This document shows, one piece after another, positions 1 to 10,299 of a stretch of 64,000 nt of DNA. A model generated the notes under the pieces. It did no database searches. It worked only from the letters and a program-made list of their open reading frames with translations, and was not told where the DNA came from. The position numbers were made by a program, and so were the translations under genes. Each line of letters begins with the position of its first letter. Position 1 is the stretch's first letter. This DNA is from Metallyticus violacea (taxonomy: Eukaryota > Arthropoda > Insecta > Mantodea > Metallyticidae): assembly GCA_030762175.1 (NCBI GenBank), contig CM060831.1:188501-252500 (forward strand), in the 5' to 3' direction.

Positions 1-590
1 TCATAGTACAATAAAAATGGCTTATATGTTTAACAGGGAGCAAATCTATATTAAACAGAGTGGACTTTATATACAGAATTGTGTAATTTCATTATATAAT
101 TGACTTTTTCTTTAACACAAGGCAAATGTCTTATTTTTGAAATAGTTAAAAATTTGTCACATTTACCAACTATTACTAATATTTAACTTAACAAGTTTAA
201 GAAAATTGACCTTATGTTTTGCTTTTATGTTTGTATTTGTTAGGGCATTTCATTTTTAATTATTTCTGGTACACTTAATTAAATTTTACATTTAGAATTA
301 TCCCACCAAGATATTGCTTCAGGTATAGCTGTAGTTAAGAATATGCAAAACATTGTATAGTATATTTGAAAAGCTCATATACAAAAACTAAAAGAGAGCT
401 TCACTTTTGATCAAAAAGAGATATAAAAACTATAGCTATAGATGAGAAGAATACGTATGAACATAAGCTACTAATGATGAAGAAATTGCAATTAAAGATA
501 CATTTTTATTTTAAATATTTGCAATTGGTAAGAAAAACAAAATATCTATGGCTGCAGATTTTAACAGAAAGACTGCAAAGCAATATAATA

Positions 591-694
591 AACTTAGGTG
601 TTCATTTTTTTTATGCTAAATTCCACTTACATAAAAGTTAAGACACATTTCCGGAGAATCTCTCCCATCTTCAGATGTTCGCTGAACCGCCATT
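591..694 (+). repeat. Left terminal inverted repeat of the Penelope-like element
   Basis: Begins aacttaggtgttcattttt and runs through ttccacttacataaaag and gagaatctctcccatcttca to the gctgaaccgccatt stretch. Its reverse complement closely matches 1,978-2,085, apart from a longer A/T run and a few substitutions. Confidence 0.85.
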
Positions 695-1292
695 ATGTTT
701 GAGCATTAAAACCTCAGTTGATCTAGTCAAAAAACTTAAAAATAGCAGAACTACAGCTAGAGATATAATGGTTTCATTTGATTTAAAAGCCTTATTCCTG
801 AACATACCTATGGAGAAACCTATGCTTATGCTAAAAAAATGGTTAACATCAATAAATTTAAAAACAGAAGAAATAGAAGATTTAAAAAACCTGCTAACAT
901 TTGCATTAAACAAAATTACTTCAGCTTCACAAAATAAAAAACCTAACCATGAGAAACCCTTTGTTATTCATAAGTTATTTGAAACACACATCACAAAAGC
1001 CTTCCCTTTAATTTTCAAGTCATGGTATAGGTATGTGGATGATATTTTTGCAATAATACCGAAGAAACAATCAATAGATGCCCTGAAACTTCTTAATTTG
1101 CAACATGAATCTATACAATTTCCCATAGAAGAAGAAAGAAATGGTTGGCTAACATTTCTAGATTTAAAAATCATTAGAAATGGAGATTGTTTGAATTTTG
1201 GAATTTACAGAAAAGAAACACATACAGAAAGCTACATAAAAATGAGAGTTATAACCCCATTCCACATAAGTAAGCAATATTTCATAGTTTAG
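675..1292 (+). pseudogene. Penelope-like element reverse transcriptase fragment
   Basis: Encodes part of the PLE RT. An early segment, VSFDLKALFLNIP, corresponds to the SLFTNIP region. The catalytic YxDD box appears as YRYVDDIFAI (about residues 117-126), followed by LTFLDLKIIRNGDCLNFGIYRKETHTESYI, a hallmark of PLE RTs, at residues 159-188. The stretch between residues 70 and 100 is too short for the family and lacks the usual AMG box, so an internal deletion is likely. Frame is lost after 1,292. Other frames continue with recognisable IPLTETEY and NGF segments up to about 1,500. The N-terminal part of the RT is missing. Confidence 0.85.
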
Positions 1293-1538
1293 CACACAGA
1301 TTGATGAATATTCCACTCACAGAAACAGAGTACAAAATAGAATACAAATAATAAAGATGGCTATAATCAATGGTTTCAACCAAGACACAGCAATAAAAAT
1401 TATCAATAAATCTAAGACAAAAAGGGATAAGGGAAGTTTCCACACTGAAAAACACAAAAGAAAAATACAAATTTAAAAGTTTACCTACCATCCAATTTAT
1501 CACACAAGTTCAAGAAAATTATCAAAGAACATGGGATA

Positions 1539-1977
1539 ATGTTAGGCCCAAAGAATAGATACAACATCAAGAATTTATTAGGTTGCACAGTAAAAGACTC
1601 CATATCAACAGAACAGAAATTGGGAATTTATGAAATAAAATGTGCAGATTGTGAGGAGAGCTACTTAGGCAAAACAAAGAAAAATTTGGAAATTGGGAGA
1701 AAGAACATTTTAGGAATATTCAGTTTAAGCAGGTGGATAAATCAGCAGTAGCAGCTCACTTTTGAACCAAAAACCAGGAAATAAAACCAGAAATTAAACA
1801 ACTGAAACATCTTCACAAGCCATTGGAGTTATCCACTTGGAAAAAAAAATTTATATTAAAAAATAGAGAAAACCTAATGAATTTAGAGTTTCCTCCTATG
1901 GATGAACTCGGCAATTTCCTACTTCAAGGAACAGAGGCCACCACAGAAACATCCAGGTGTCCAGCCATTGTTTCGAG
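1539..1977 (+). pseudogene. Penelope-like element GIY-YIG endonuclease fragment
   Basis: The segment LGIYEIKCADCEESYLGKT at about 1,620-1,675 is the GIY-YIG core with the paired cysteines typical of PLE endonucleases (the second motif is YLG instead of YIG). After a frame change at about 1,720 the frame reads DKSAVAAHF, then LSTWKKKFILKNRENLMNLE, then PPMDELGNFLL, matching the usual PLE C-terminal tail. One early stop follows AAHF. The coding tail runs into the right inverted repeat. Confidence 0.85.
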
Positions 1978-2085
1978 TAATGGTGGTTCGGTGAACAACT
2001 GAAGATGGGAGAGATTCTCCCAAAACGCACCTTCTTTTATGTAAGTGGAGTTGTAGGAAAAAAAAAAAAATGGACACCTAAGTTT
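1978..2085 (-). repeat. Right terminal inverted repeat of the Penelope-like element
   Basis: Inverted counterpart of 591-694. It contains gaagatgggagagattctcc, cttttatgtaagtgga, a run of A, then tggacacctaagttt. The element's last codons read into its inner end. Confidence 0.85.
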
Positions 2086-3639
2086 AAGATATATTACCAC
2101 TCCATTGTCACAGCTTCGTAAATACAATATTTAATATGAATACTATTTTCAATTTAATATGTTGATATTTTTCTCCATTCATCAATCTTTTAACTCAGAT
2201 CATCGTCAAAAGACTAAAGCTCTAGTAAATTTCAAAGAAAGAGGCAATAATTGTAGTCCCTTTTCCCCAGAAAGAGTTCTTTCTATGCATTATCACAGAT
2301 TAATGATAGTATGAATAACACTGCTAGTTGAGCAGAATTTACTAGTAATTAATAAAAATTACATTTAGACATTGGCAAGAACTTAACAGAACCAGCATAT
2401 TGTGCATTTCTGCAGCACAGCATGCAATAAGGGAAGGATATACAAAAATGAGTATGCACATCAAACTGGGACACTCTGTTTATGCCTAATTAGAGCTGAC
2501 ATCTAGTAGATAACATGAAATGCTAATTACTGTTAGCTTTCCATAGTTGGAGCTGGTTAGAAATTGAATGAAATTGCAGTGCTTAGATTTTTCAAGAAAA
2601 TAATTTTGTATAGTGCAAATATTTTTCTGAAATTACAGCCTCCTGTATGGTATTAAACGCTGCTGGATTTTTTTTAAGTAAATCTAGTGTTATTCATGTT
2701 TAAGGACTATATTTGTGAAATTGTCATCAATTACTTTAATGAAGAAATGCCATGCTTTAATTGTTTTCTGTCCTTTCCTCTCTCTTTCTATTTATAAATA
2801 TAGTTTTATAAACAGATTTACTACATACGACTAAACAATTTGTTGATTGTACCTGCAAACTTACAGCATTGCATAACTAACAGTAACCACCAATAACAAT
2901 GGGCGCATGCTTACTCACTCCCAACCTTCAAGCATGGGCATCTATACTAATCTCTAATTTACAGAGAGGACATTTTGAACCAACGGTCAAGTGCATCTTA
3001 TACCTGCACACCTATTGCTCTTGCCTGCTGCATACAAGCTCTTCCTCATTCTCTAATAAATTCCGGGGTGCAATAACCATACATGAACACATTTCTCCCA
3101 ACATTCCCTTCATATTATTAGCACTAATAGCATGGGAAGGTGATTTAGATATTTCTTGGAAGTCCAACACCAGGGGGTGAGGTGGTACCCTCCCCCTCAT
3201 TATCAAATTCCCTTCTATCCCACATTTTCTGACACTCTATTTATGCATTTAAATATAAATATCCAATTTATGAAAATATTTTAACATAAAGCTTTAGGAC
3301 ACAAAACATACCTTTTCCTTCTCCCCCCACATTTCCCTTATCTATATTATTACATATGTTTTAATATATAAAGTTGCAATGTATGGAGAAGATTTAATTT
3401 AATGCTTTAGGGTACAAACTATTTCTTTCTTCTTTATTCTCTTCTTTTTCTCTACCTTTGTAAATATCCTTCAATATCGAACAGGTTTAATTTAATGCTT
3501 CAGAATATAAAATGTCAATATGTCAATACTCAATATTTCATAATTTTAATGCAAAATTTTACAATATATGGGGAAAGGTTTGAACTTAATGTTAAGGCTC
3601 TAGGGTACAAATTTTATTTTTCTTCTCACTTAAGATAAT

Positions 3640-3756
3640 GGCTTATATAATTATAGATTGATGAGCATAATTCCTATAGCTGTTAAGGTTTTTGAAATAT
3701 TTTGTGTAAGCAGATTGTTACTTACTTTGAAACTATTTATTTGTTCAGCAAAAGAC
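3640..3756 (+). pseudogene. Start of a LINE reverse transcriptase (motif 1), truncated
   Basis: One frame reads YNYRLMSIIPIAVKVFEIFCVSRL, which corresponds to the NYRPIS...KVFEK...RL opening of CR1/Jockey-type RTs. The match stops at about 3,756 where a different repeat begins. The right copy of the block continues into the rest of the RT at 61,690-62,375. Confidence 0.7.
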
Positions 3757-4230
3757 AAAAAATTATTTCAATGAAATATACCGAAGTATGTTGAGAAAAA
3801 CCAAAATTGAGGCAGATCGATTTTTAATTTATTTATTTATTTATTTTTTTTTTTTTGCAGTACAATTGCTGTTGAGGCGCAGCCATGTGGCTGGTAAAGT
3901 CAGGAGCTTTTTGATTCTAAAGTCTATGGAGGATAGTGATTGCATTATTATAGTGATCAAGGATTTTTGCACATTGACACGAGAAAATATAAACATTTTT
4001 CTTATTGGCATATACAGAGTTTCTTTTAAACAAATTAAAAATTGCGGCCGCTAGAACGATTTTTAAATTTTACTTCAATCCCCTACGTTTTAGATACACC
4101 GCCACTCCTATTGGCCCGATTGCCCTCATTTTCAGAAACTATTTTTAAAAAATTATTTCAATGAAATATACCGAAGTGCGTTGAGAAAAACCAAAATTGA
4201 GGCAGAGCGATTTTTATAAGTGTATTATTA
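3757..4230 (-). repeat. GCTCTAGCGGCCGC-core repeat family, two partial units
   Basis: The segment atttcaatgaaatataccga followed by ttgagaaaaaccaaaattga occurs at about 3,763 and again at about 4,151 (period about 390). At 4,036-4,060 lies aattgcggccgctagaacga, the reverse of the family core seen at 16.2-16.6 and 18.1-18.7 kb. The 88-aa frame at 3,788-4,054 inside it shows no recognisable domain. Confidence 0.7.
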
Positions 4231-4989
4231 TTTTTTTAAAGTTAATTAAAAAAACGCCCGTTTGTGCTCCACTACCTTCTTATGCATTTTACTCGCTCAA
4301 AACTATGAAATTTTTCCCTTATCGCCTACTGTGAAGGTATACGGAAACTAATTTGCTTCTAAATTGCTAGTCAGGTTCGAATCGAGTTTGCATTTAGCTT
4401 CCGAATTGAGTTTATATATACTTTGTGTCTGCTTAGTATCACATATTTAAATGCTGTTCTGACTCGGGACACTGACATTTCTTACTTACCAGATGACCGT
4501 AGTGATGTATGGCTTTTGAGCTGAGAACCTGTTTCAAATCCGGCAAAAATCGAACTTCTAGTTTCAGATATTTTTATATTAATGGTTTTGTTCACGTATC
4601 AAGTATGTTTAGCTCTTTATGTTCCCAGGCCTCTGTGCCTATTCATTTAATTTGTTGATAATTCAGTAATTCATTTACACATTTGCTCGTTCATTCATTT
4701 GCTCATTCTTTATAGGTTATCTCCGGCTAAATGATTTTTAGTAAAAAAAGAAAAAAAATATTTCAAATATAAGCGCGCCTTTTCTCGAAAATAAGAAATC
4801 TTCTATCGTACAATTGGGCTTGCTTCATGCTATATAGCAACAATTTATTTCTACAAAAAAAGACATGTTATACAAACACGGGTTATATCTATACAGAAAG
4901 TTGATATAATGAAACTTCTCGGAGATAATGGAATGATACTTTTTGCAGAGTTTTTGATTATACAATAATCACACAAAGATTTACAGGTC
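4231..4989. other. No recognisable gene
   Basis: AT-rich sequence with poly-A patches near 4,740-4,760. I see no convincing coding frame, RNA or repeat match to the rest of the window. Confidence 0.5.
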
Positions 4990-5190
4990 TATAAGGATAA
5001 AACACTGAGAAAAATTCACACTTGAAATTGCTACATTTCGACCTACTGCGAGTTCTTCAATGGCAAGAAGCTAGACAAGTGAAAGTGATAAAAGTAAATA
5101 TTGAGTATCGAAGGTAACGTTATGCATGGAAACAGATGAAACTAGAAATGAGAGTGTGGGAAGAAAAAAAAAAAAACTAATATGTAAGAT

Positions 5191-5475
5191 TTAAACCAGG
5201 TGGTATACGCGCTTTATGTAAAAATATAGCTGCCATTTCTCTATCTCTGAGTAAACTTTCAGAACATTGTGTAGGTAACGCATCAATAAGAGACTAAAAG
5301 CATAATCAAAATCCTTACAGTGAGATGAGGCATGTTGGGCAACCGGCAAGGGAGACTTGGTTTTAACAGAACGTCTATGATTGTTCATGCGTAGCGAAAC
5401 AACAGTAGAAGTTAAACCAATATAAAATGATTTGCAAAGCTTACAAGATAAAATATATACGACGTTCTTGGAAGA
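5191..5475 (-). pseudogene. Penelope-like GIY-YIG endonuclease and C-terminal tail (fold-back, minus)
   Basis: Reading leftwards from about 5,475 the frame is open and gives NVVYILSCKLCKSFYIGLTS, a good GIY-YIG core with a CxxC pair and intact YIG. It continues through MNNHRRSVKTKSPLPVAQHA (from 5,388), the usual PLE tail, to a stop at 5,191. No RT precedes it because sequence flips into the inverted arm. This is the best-preserved endonuclease core in the window. Confidence 0.8.
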
Positions 5476-5485
5476 ACAGGTGGCA

Positions 5486-5662
5486 AATGAAGAAATGTTA
5501 AATGCCTTATCTCACGGTAAGGATTTTGATGATGCTTTTAGTCTAGCTCTTATTGATGCGTTACCTACACAATACTCTAAAAGTTTACTCAGAGATAGAG
5601 AAATGGCAGCTATATTTTTACATGAAGCGCGTATACCACCTGGTTTAAATCTTGCATATTAG
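5486..5662 (+). pseudogene. Penelope-like C-terminal tail (right arm of the fold-back)
   Basis: Reads KDFDDAFSLALIDALP and then MAAIFLHEARIPPGLNLAY before the stop at 5,660-5,662, parallel to the minus-strand tails at 5,191 and 6,205. The upstream codons (5,432-5,485) come from the antisense of the spacer and are not part of the protein. Confidence 0.75.
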
Positions 5663-5850
5663 TTTTTTTTTTTTCTTCCCACACTCTCATTTCTAGTTTC
5701 ATCTGTTTCCATGCATAACGTTACCTTCGATACTCAATATTTACTTTTATCACTATCACTTGTCTAGCTTCTTGCCATTGAAGAACTCGCAGTTGTTCGA
5801 AATATAGCAATTTCAAGTGTGACTTTTTCTCAGTGTTTTATCCTTATCTA

Positions 5851-7665
5851 CTTTTATTATTACTGTTAATTTGTTACATTGTTAATAGTGTTACTTTATT
5901 TTTATTTTTCATTCATTCATTTTTATATTTCATTTTCATTTATATTATATTATATATATATTCATAAAAAACACTCGGAGTGCAATATAAAAAAGTTCAC
6001 AGAAAATTTCACCCTAAAAAAACTAAAAACCGTAAAATTGAACACTAAAACCACACGTATATTTCGAGCTTGGCTCTTGGTCATGTGATGAGAATGAACT
6101 AAGCTGTGGCAGGCGGCGTCTGTCGTAGTGAGGCATAGGGGTGTGACGTAGCAGCAAAACTGCCAACTCTAGCTGAACAAAGTAGTTTGGCAAACGTGGC
6201 AGGATTACAAGGAAATATTGAGGCCTGGAGGAATACGGGCTTTATGTAAAACTATTGCTGCCACCTCTACGTCTCTAAGTAAGGTGTGTTTAGATGGAGG
6301 AGCGGCATCTATGAGAATAAGGAAGAAGCTGTCATCGAACGTGGCCTGGTGAAAATTGGCATGTTGTAATACCGGCAATGGGGAACAAGTTTTAACAGAA
6401 TGCCTGCGATTGTTCATTCTAATAGATACCTTGGTGGACGTTAGCCTAATATAAAAAGCGGGACAAAATTTTCATTTAAGTAAATACACGACATTCATAG
6501 AGGTGCAGTTGAAAAAAGAGTGAATTTTGAACTCTGATTTCAGATTCGGACTAGCAAAAGATGAGCATGGGGATATCAAGTCACAGGTGTTACATTTAGG
6601 GCGGTTGCACGGATATGAGCCAAGTGTGGAGAAGGAGGGCTGAGGATAATTAATATTTCTGCGGAAAATGCTCCTGAGGTTGCGAGCCGACCGGAAACAT
6701 AGCCTTGGTAATGTCTGAAACAATGATGCAGTTAGCTGATTTTGCGTGAGAATATTGAAGCTGTCTTTTAAGACAGCTTTGAGTCTTTCAATGCCCGGAA
6801 AATATGTCAATGTGAAATTCAATTGGTTCATATCCGCTGGTTTACGAGTCTTAGGAGTATGCTTCTGATGGGAGGCCTGGACTTTTGATTTTACCGGGGA
6901 AGGGGGGTAACCCCTCTTAACTAATTTGTCAGTTAATTGGGTGATGTATCTATCCAGAGCCGAGTCGTTATTGCAGATTCGGTGTCCTCGTAGTGACAAA
7001 GAAAAGAGTATGGCCTTTTTTATATGTGATGGATGGCAACTTTCGAAATGTAGGTACTGCTGTAGGTTAGTAGGTTTAACATGAATAGGTGTCAGAAATT
7101 GCTTATTGACTAACTGAATTTCCACATCCAGGAAGACAGCTTGAGTACGGGAAACTGTGGATGTGAACTTAGCTGGGTAGTTGTTCAGCCTATTGAAGAA
7201 ACCATCAAATGCCAATACCTTGAGTCCAAATGATGAAAATATCGTCAATAAATCTGCGCTACACCAACGGTGCTAAGGGTTCTGAATGTAGAAATTCTTC
7301 AAGTTTGGCCATAAACAGATTGGCGTAAGATGGAACCATTCTGGTCCCCATGGCTGTCCCCTTGACTTGGAGAAAATATTGACCTTCAAATACAAACACA
7401 TTATGTGTGAGGACAAAATATGCTAATTGGCAAATAAAATATTTGGAATGAGTCTGAGCTTGTTTGATTTATCTAAAAAGTAGGCTAAAGCTTCTAAACC
7501 CTTATTGTGGGGGATATTGGTGTAAAGCGAAGACACATCTAGAGTAACTAATAATACGTCATCATAATTATTTAAATCCACAGACTTCAACAGACTTCAA
7601 CCAACGTGTAGACACTGATTCAAAAAACCAAGATGGCTGGTATATTTAGCTAGTAGAAGAGCATG
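5851..7665 (-). mobile_element. Second Penelope-like element copy, minus strand, decayed
   Basis: Minus-strand RT coding starts near 7,665 and runs to the C-terminal tail at 6,205. Non-coding sequence that I take as its 3' region continues down to about 5,851. It belongs to the same family as the fold-back copy: tails ending HKARIPPGLN here and HEARIPPGLN there. The 5' part of the RT is missing. Confidence 0.8.
6205..7665 (-). pseudogene. Penelope-like reverse transcriptase and GIY-YIG endonuclease, several lesions
   Basis: Segments in order on the minus strand: LLVTLDVSSLYTNIPHNKG (near 7,545), VKGTAMGTRMVPSYANLFMA (near 7,340), FIDDIFIIW (near 7,250), then from 7,248 to 6,472 VFLDVEIQ, HVKPTNLQQYLHFESCHPSH and the C-terminal NCTSMNVVYLLK. 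A TGA at 6,472-6,474 stands where the family has the first endonuclease cysteine. The same frame continues to FYIRLTST (YIR instead of YIG) and MNNRRHSVKTCSPLPVLQHA, ending at 6,205. Frameshifts lie near 7,430 and 7,260. Catalytic Asp pair is present, but the copy is not functional. Confidence 0.85.
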
Positions 7666-8149
7666 TACCGAACAGCGACGAAGCCAAAAATTTTATTACT
7701 CCATTAATAGTGTGTATATGTATAAACCTATTTGACATGTCTTGCGTTTAGCGTCCTTAGATGTTCCTTCGTCCCTATAATCATTCACAACCGTAGTCTA
7801 TGAGTGAATGCTACGCGAACAAGTAAAGCTATGAATACAAGAGCTGATAAACAATGACTCGCGCACCGCGCTACAAAGTTTGAAACATTTGTGTGCAGTG
7901 ACAACTACGCAATAAATGTAGTAAGAAACGTGGGTAAGGATGAGGTCAAATGATCGCCTCCGGGAACCGATGGTAAATTTGGTATTATTTTAACAGGTTA
8001 AGCCTGAAATAAATAAATAAAAAAAAAAAAAACTGTTGAGCTAAACGTTCGTCATTGAAAGGGATTAAAAGTCACAAAACCATAGAAAAATACTTTCAAA
8101 AATAGTGAAAATATGAGCTTTCGAAAATCAAAAGATGGGCGTTCCAGTG
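7666..8149. other. No recognisable gene
   Basis: Mixed-composition sequence with an A-run near 8,020. No convincing frame or repeat unit beyond a possible edge of the neighbouring repeat family near 8,120. Confidence 0.45.
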
Positions 8150-8250
8150 TTAACCCCCACACCCAATGGTCCAATTTTGCTGGTTAGGAACTCGACAAAT
8201 CGTTTTTATATGCAGAGTTATGTTGAGAAAAAAACAAATTGCAACCGGTA

Positions 8251-8251
8251 G

Positions 8252-8342
<91 letters not shown>
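8251..8342. repeat. (TC)n(AC)n microsatellite
   Basis: About 53 bases of TC repeats followed directly by about 38 bases of AC repeats. Confidence 0.97.
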
Positions 8343-8344
<2 letters not shown>

Positions 8345-8502
8345 TCATTGTCATTTTCGATGCCTAGTAAGTAGGATCGATGAAGATTTGAAGAAAATTT
8401 TAAAAAAATATTCACACACACACATATATATTTCATTGTCATTTTCGGTGCCTAGTAGATAGAATCGATGAAGATTTTAAGAAATTTTTAAAAAAATATT
8501 TT

Positions 8503-8504
<2 letters not shown>

Positions 8505-8550
<46 letters not shown>
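8505..8550. repeat. (CA)n(TA)n microsatellite
   Basis: A CA run passes directly into a TA run between the second and third tandem units of the surrounding repeat. Confidence 0.95.
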
Positions 8551-8605
8551 GTCATTTTCGGTGCTAGTTGGTAGGATCGATGAAGATTTGAAGAAATTTA
8601 AAAAA

Positions 8606-9065
8606 AAAAATTTTTTCATAAGTACAATCGCCATAATTAATTTCGGAATTCGTTTAAAAAATAATCAATGCATAAGATAAGTACTTTTGTTAAGTTATCG
8701 CAATTTAAACAGGGAAAAAGTAAAGTTATGTAAGGTATCTGTTAAATATTACATGTGGTATTTTTTTTTTATAAAAATGTCTGTTCCATGGACATCACGG
8801 TTCTGAAATTTATCACACCTAATTTCCAATTATTTCGTCTTCACTGGTCATTTTTATGATATAGTTTGGTACCAAACATGTTTGTAATCATAATTATTGC
8901 GAGATTGCCACATTTTGTACTTGGTAGCTATTTCCTGAAAGCTATACCACCACAAACATTCCATTTTAAATATTTTTCAGTTCACATAAAAAATAACAAA
9001 AATAATTTTCAAATTAAATGGGTAGAAAGTAACTTTTCAGTAATTATGCTATTTACAATAAAATA
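8606..9065. other. AT-rich, no recognisable gene
   Basis: The only listed-length frame (67 aa, plus, 8,866-9,069) has no recognisable domain and AT-driven composition. Confidence 0.5.
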
Positions 9066-9323
9066 TTAATGCCGTGTACCCACCCGCAAAGACTTAAAGC
9101 TCAGGCTTGACCCCAAGAACGCAGGATGAAGCCATTGTTGCACCGCTCTCTCAATCTGAACAATAACACTTGCTCTGTTAACAGGAAATTCACTCCGGTA
9201 ATTCAGGACTGGACACCTGAGCTCGACCGAGTACTTAAGTCTGAAAGTTGACGATACGCAGGGGCATCGGCATGGCGACATTCGACTTTCAGCACCATCT
9301 CTACACCTGCAATTGAACCACAA
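9066..9323 (-). other. GC-richer open frame of unknown nature
   Basis: An 85-aa minus-strand frame in a short tract clearly richer in G+C than its surroundings. A possible acceptor (gtggttcaattgcag) lies about 20 bases inside its 5' end. A second minus-strand frame starting after that acceptor is also open for 34 codons. No family recognised. It could be an exon, a decayed TE piece or chance. Confidence 0.3.
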
Positions 9324-9669
9324 AATTGCTTACAAAGCATTCACCAGAAGTTTGCGTTAGGTTAACTAACGTACTGGAACGTAACGCGTTAAACTGAGTG
9401 TGATCTAGCTACCACAGATTTTTTAATGATAAATTATTTCAATATAATATGTGGATATACACTGTCATCCCTTATAAATAGCTTGCTGCATTTTGTAGCC
9501 ATATACATTTTCATTTCACCATGTGAGTAACGAAACAATTAGAACGCTCCATAGATACTCAGCAATGAATATTATTGCCACATGTTAAATTATAATCATA
9601 TTTGAAGAAAACTTCTGAATCAAAAAGAAGTATGCAATATATACTGTTTACTTTTACTCCATTCTGAGA

Positions 9670-9974
9670 GTCGGTCCTGGTGGTGTAGTGGTAACCATAC
9701 TTGCCTTTTAAACCCAAGGTCGCGGGTTCGAACCCGGCCAAGATCGATTGATTTTTTTTCGGGCGTAAAAATCCTAAGTATGGCTTCCTTCGGAAGGAAG
9801 GGAAGTAAAGCCGTGGGTCCCGTGTTGTACATTTACGGCACGATAAAGAACCTCAAGCCTGAAAGAAGAGGCCTCTGAGCAAAATTTGTCGGCCGTTTCA
9901 CGCCCTAAATAGAATGGAACGCTGGTGACCTGAGATTAACGAGCGTCCTTAAACAAACAAACCAAAAAAAATCT
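9670..9974 (+). mobile_element. tRNA-derived SINE with target-site duplication
   Basis: The head (9,672-9,745) resembles a tRNA gene: an A-box-like TGGTGTAGTGGTAA and a B-box GGTTCGAACCC give an internal RNA polymerase III promoter. A tRNA-unrelated body follows, with cgggcgtaaaaatcctaagt, a ccttcggaaggaag hairpin and gccgtgggtcccgtgttgta, and a tail of AAAC units and A. The insert is bracketed by a perfect attctgaga direct repeat (9,661-9,669 and 9,975-9,983). A second copy of the body lies inverted at 56,560-56,765. The frames crossing it are incidental. Confidence 0.9.
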
Positions 9975-10299
9975 ATTCTGAGACACAAGAGCATTTTGGG
10001 GGTAAATAGTATTATAATTTTCGTTTTGCAAATAATAACACTGAATTACCACCATGTTGATTATTTTAATTGTTTTGACGAACGGTTTAATTACGTTTAA
10101 GTTACTGACTTCAAAATGTTTCCTTTGTATTCGTGCACCAACTTTTGAGTGACTGATTCTTACTTTTCCATATCTGAGATAAAGACTGCATTCCCCCCTC
10201 CCAATATTTTATGGAAGTCTATGCATTTTTATCGCACATGTGTGTTTGGTTTTTGGAGGAACTGAATTTAAGGCTTCTATTTATGGAGGACAATACAGG

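Larger units (their letters stand above)
591..2124 (+). mobile_element. Penelope-like retroelement with terminal inverted repeats, inserted in the left duplicated block
   Basis: The insert carries broken RT and GIY-YIG endonuclease coding in the plus direction. It is bounded by inverted repeats of about 100 bp (591-694 and 1,978-2,085). The homologous block near 60,040 lacks it, giving an empty site. Flanking caatataata (581-590) and caatatttaata (2,125-2,136) look like an imperfect target-site duplication. About 40 bases after the right inverted repeat (2,086-2,124) have no counterpart on the left. The element is 5'-truncated, starting inside the RT domain, and is inactive. Confidence 0.85.
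1..3756 (+). repeat. Left copy of large duplicated block (pairs with 59,455-61,690)
   Basis: From base 1 the sequence tracks 59,455 onward in the same orientation with many small differences. Shared landmarks include gcttatatg at the start, the tract around 470-560 matching 59,930-60,030, and the tract at 2,880-3,180 matching 60,780-61,080. Homology is interrupted at 591-2,124 by a Penelope-like insertion missing from the other copy. It ends near 3,756, where another repeat family begins. The last 110 bases read like the start of a LINE reverse transcriptase (RT). The block is cut by the window edge, so its true start is unknown. The open frame at 2,899-3,180 is not preserved in the other copy and is unlikely to be coding. 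Confidence 0.85.
4990..5850. repeat. Fold-back Penelope-like 3' end: inverted repeat with short spacer
   Basis: The left arm (about 4,990-5,335) and right arm (about 5,495-5,850) are inverted copies of a PLE C-terminal coding tail plus 3' non-coding region. Both carry aactagaaatgagagtgtgg / its reverse complement, the cgttatgcatggaaacagat segment and a poly-A/T run. The spacer of about 160 bp holds the endonuclease core, readable on the minus strand only. Arms differ by substitutions and small indels, so the palindrome is not newly formed. Confidence 0.85.
8150..8605 (-). repeat. GCTCTAGCGGCCGC-family repeat expanded by microsatellites and a tandem unit
   Basis: In reverse orientation it carries the family order: a ccattgggtgtgggg segment, a diverged core (agagctctaccggttgcaat), then three tandem copies of a unit with gtcattttcg, ggatcgatgaagatttgaag and A/T runs, starting near 8,346, 8,432 and 8,551. 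The same atcgat-containing segment occurs near 16,210 and 18,155. Dinucleotide tracts sit between the units. Two frames here (98 and 74 aa) only reflect the dinucleotide repeats. Confidence 0.7.

Noticed and set aside
2899..3180. 93-aa frame in the left duplicated block
   Set aside because: Not maintained in the homologous right copy (60,780-61,080), so not under coding constraint.
8166..8462. 98-aa and 74-aa frames on opposite strands
   Set aside because: They consist mainly of translated TC/AC dinucleotide repeats.
9672..9745. Genuine tRNA gene
   Set aside because: Box motifs are present, but I could not pair a clean acceptor and anticodon stem, and the sequence continues into a SINE body with a tail and target-site duplication.
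9559..9832. Minus-strand frames reading through the SINE
   Set aside because: They are antisense to the SINE's tRNA-like head and body.
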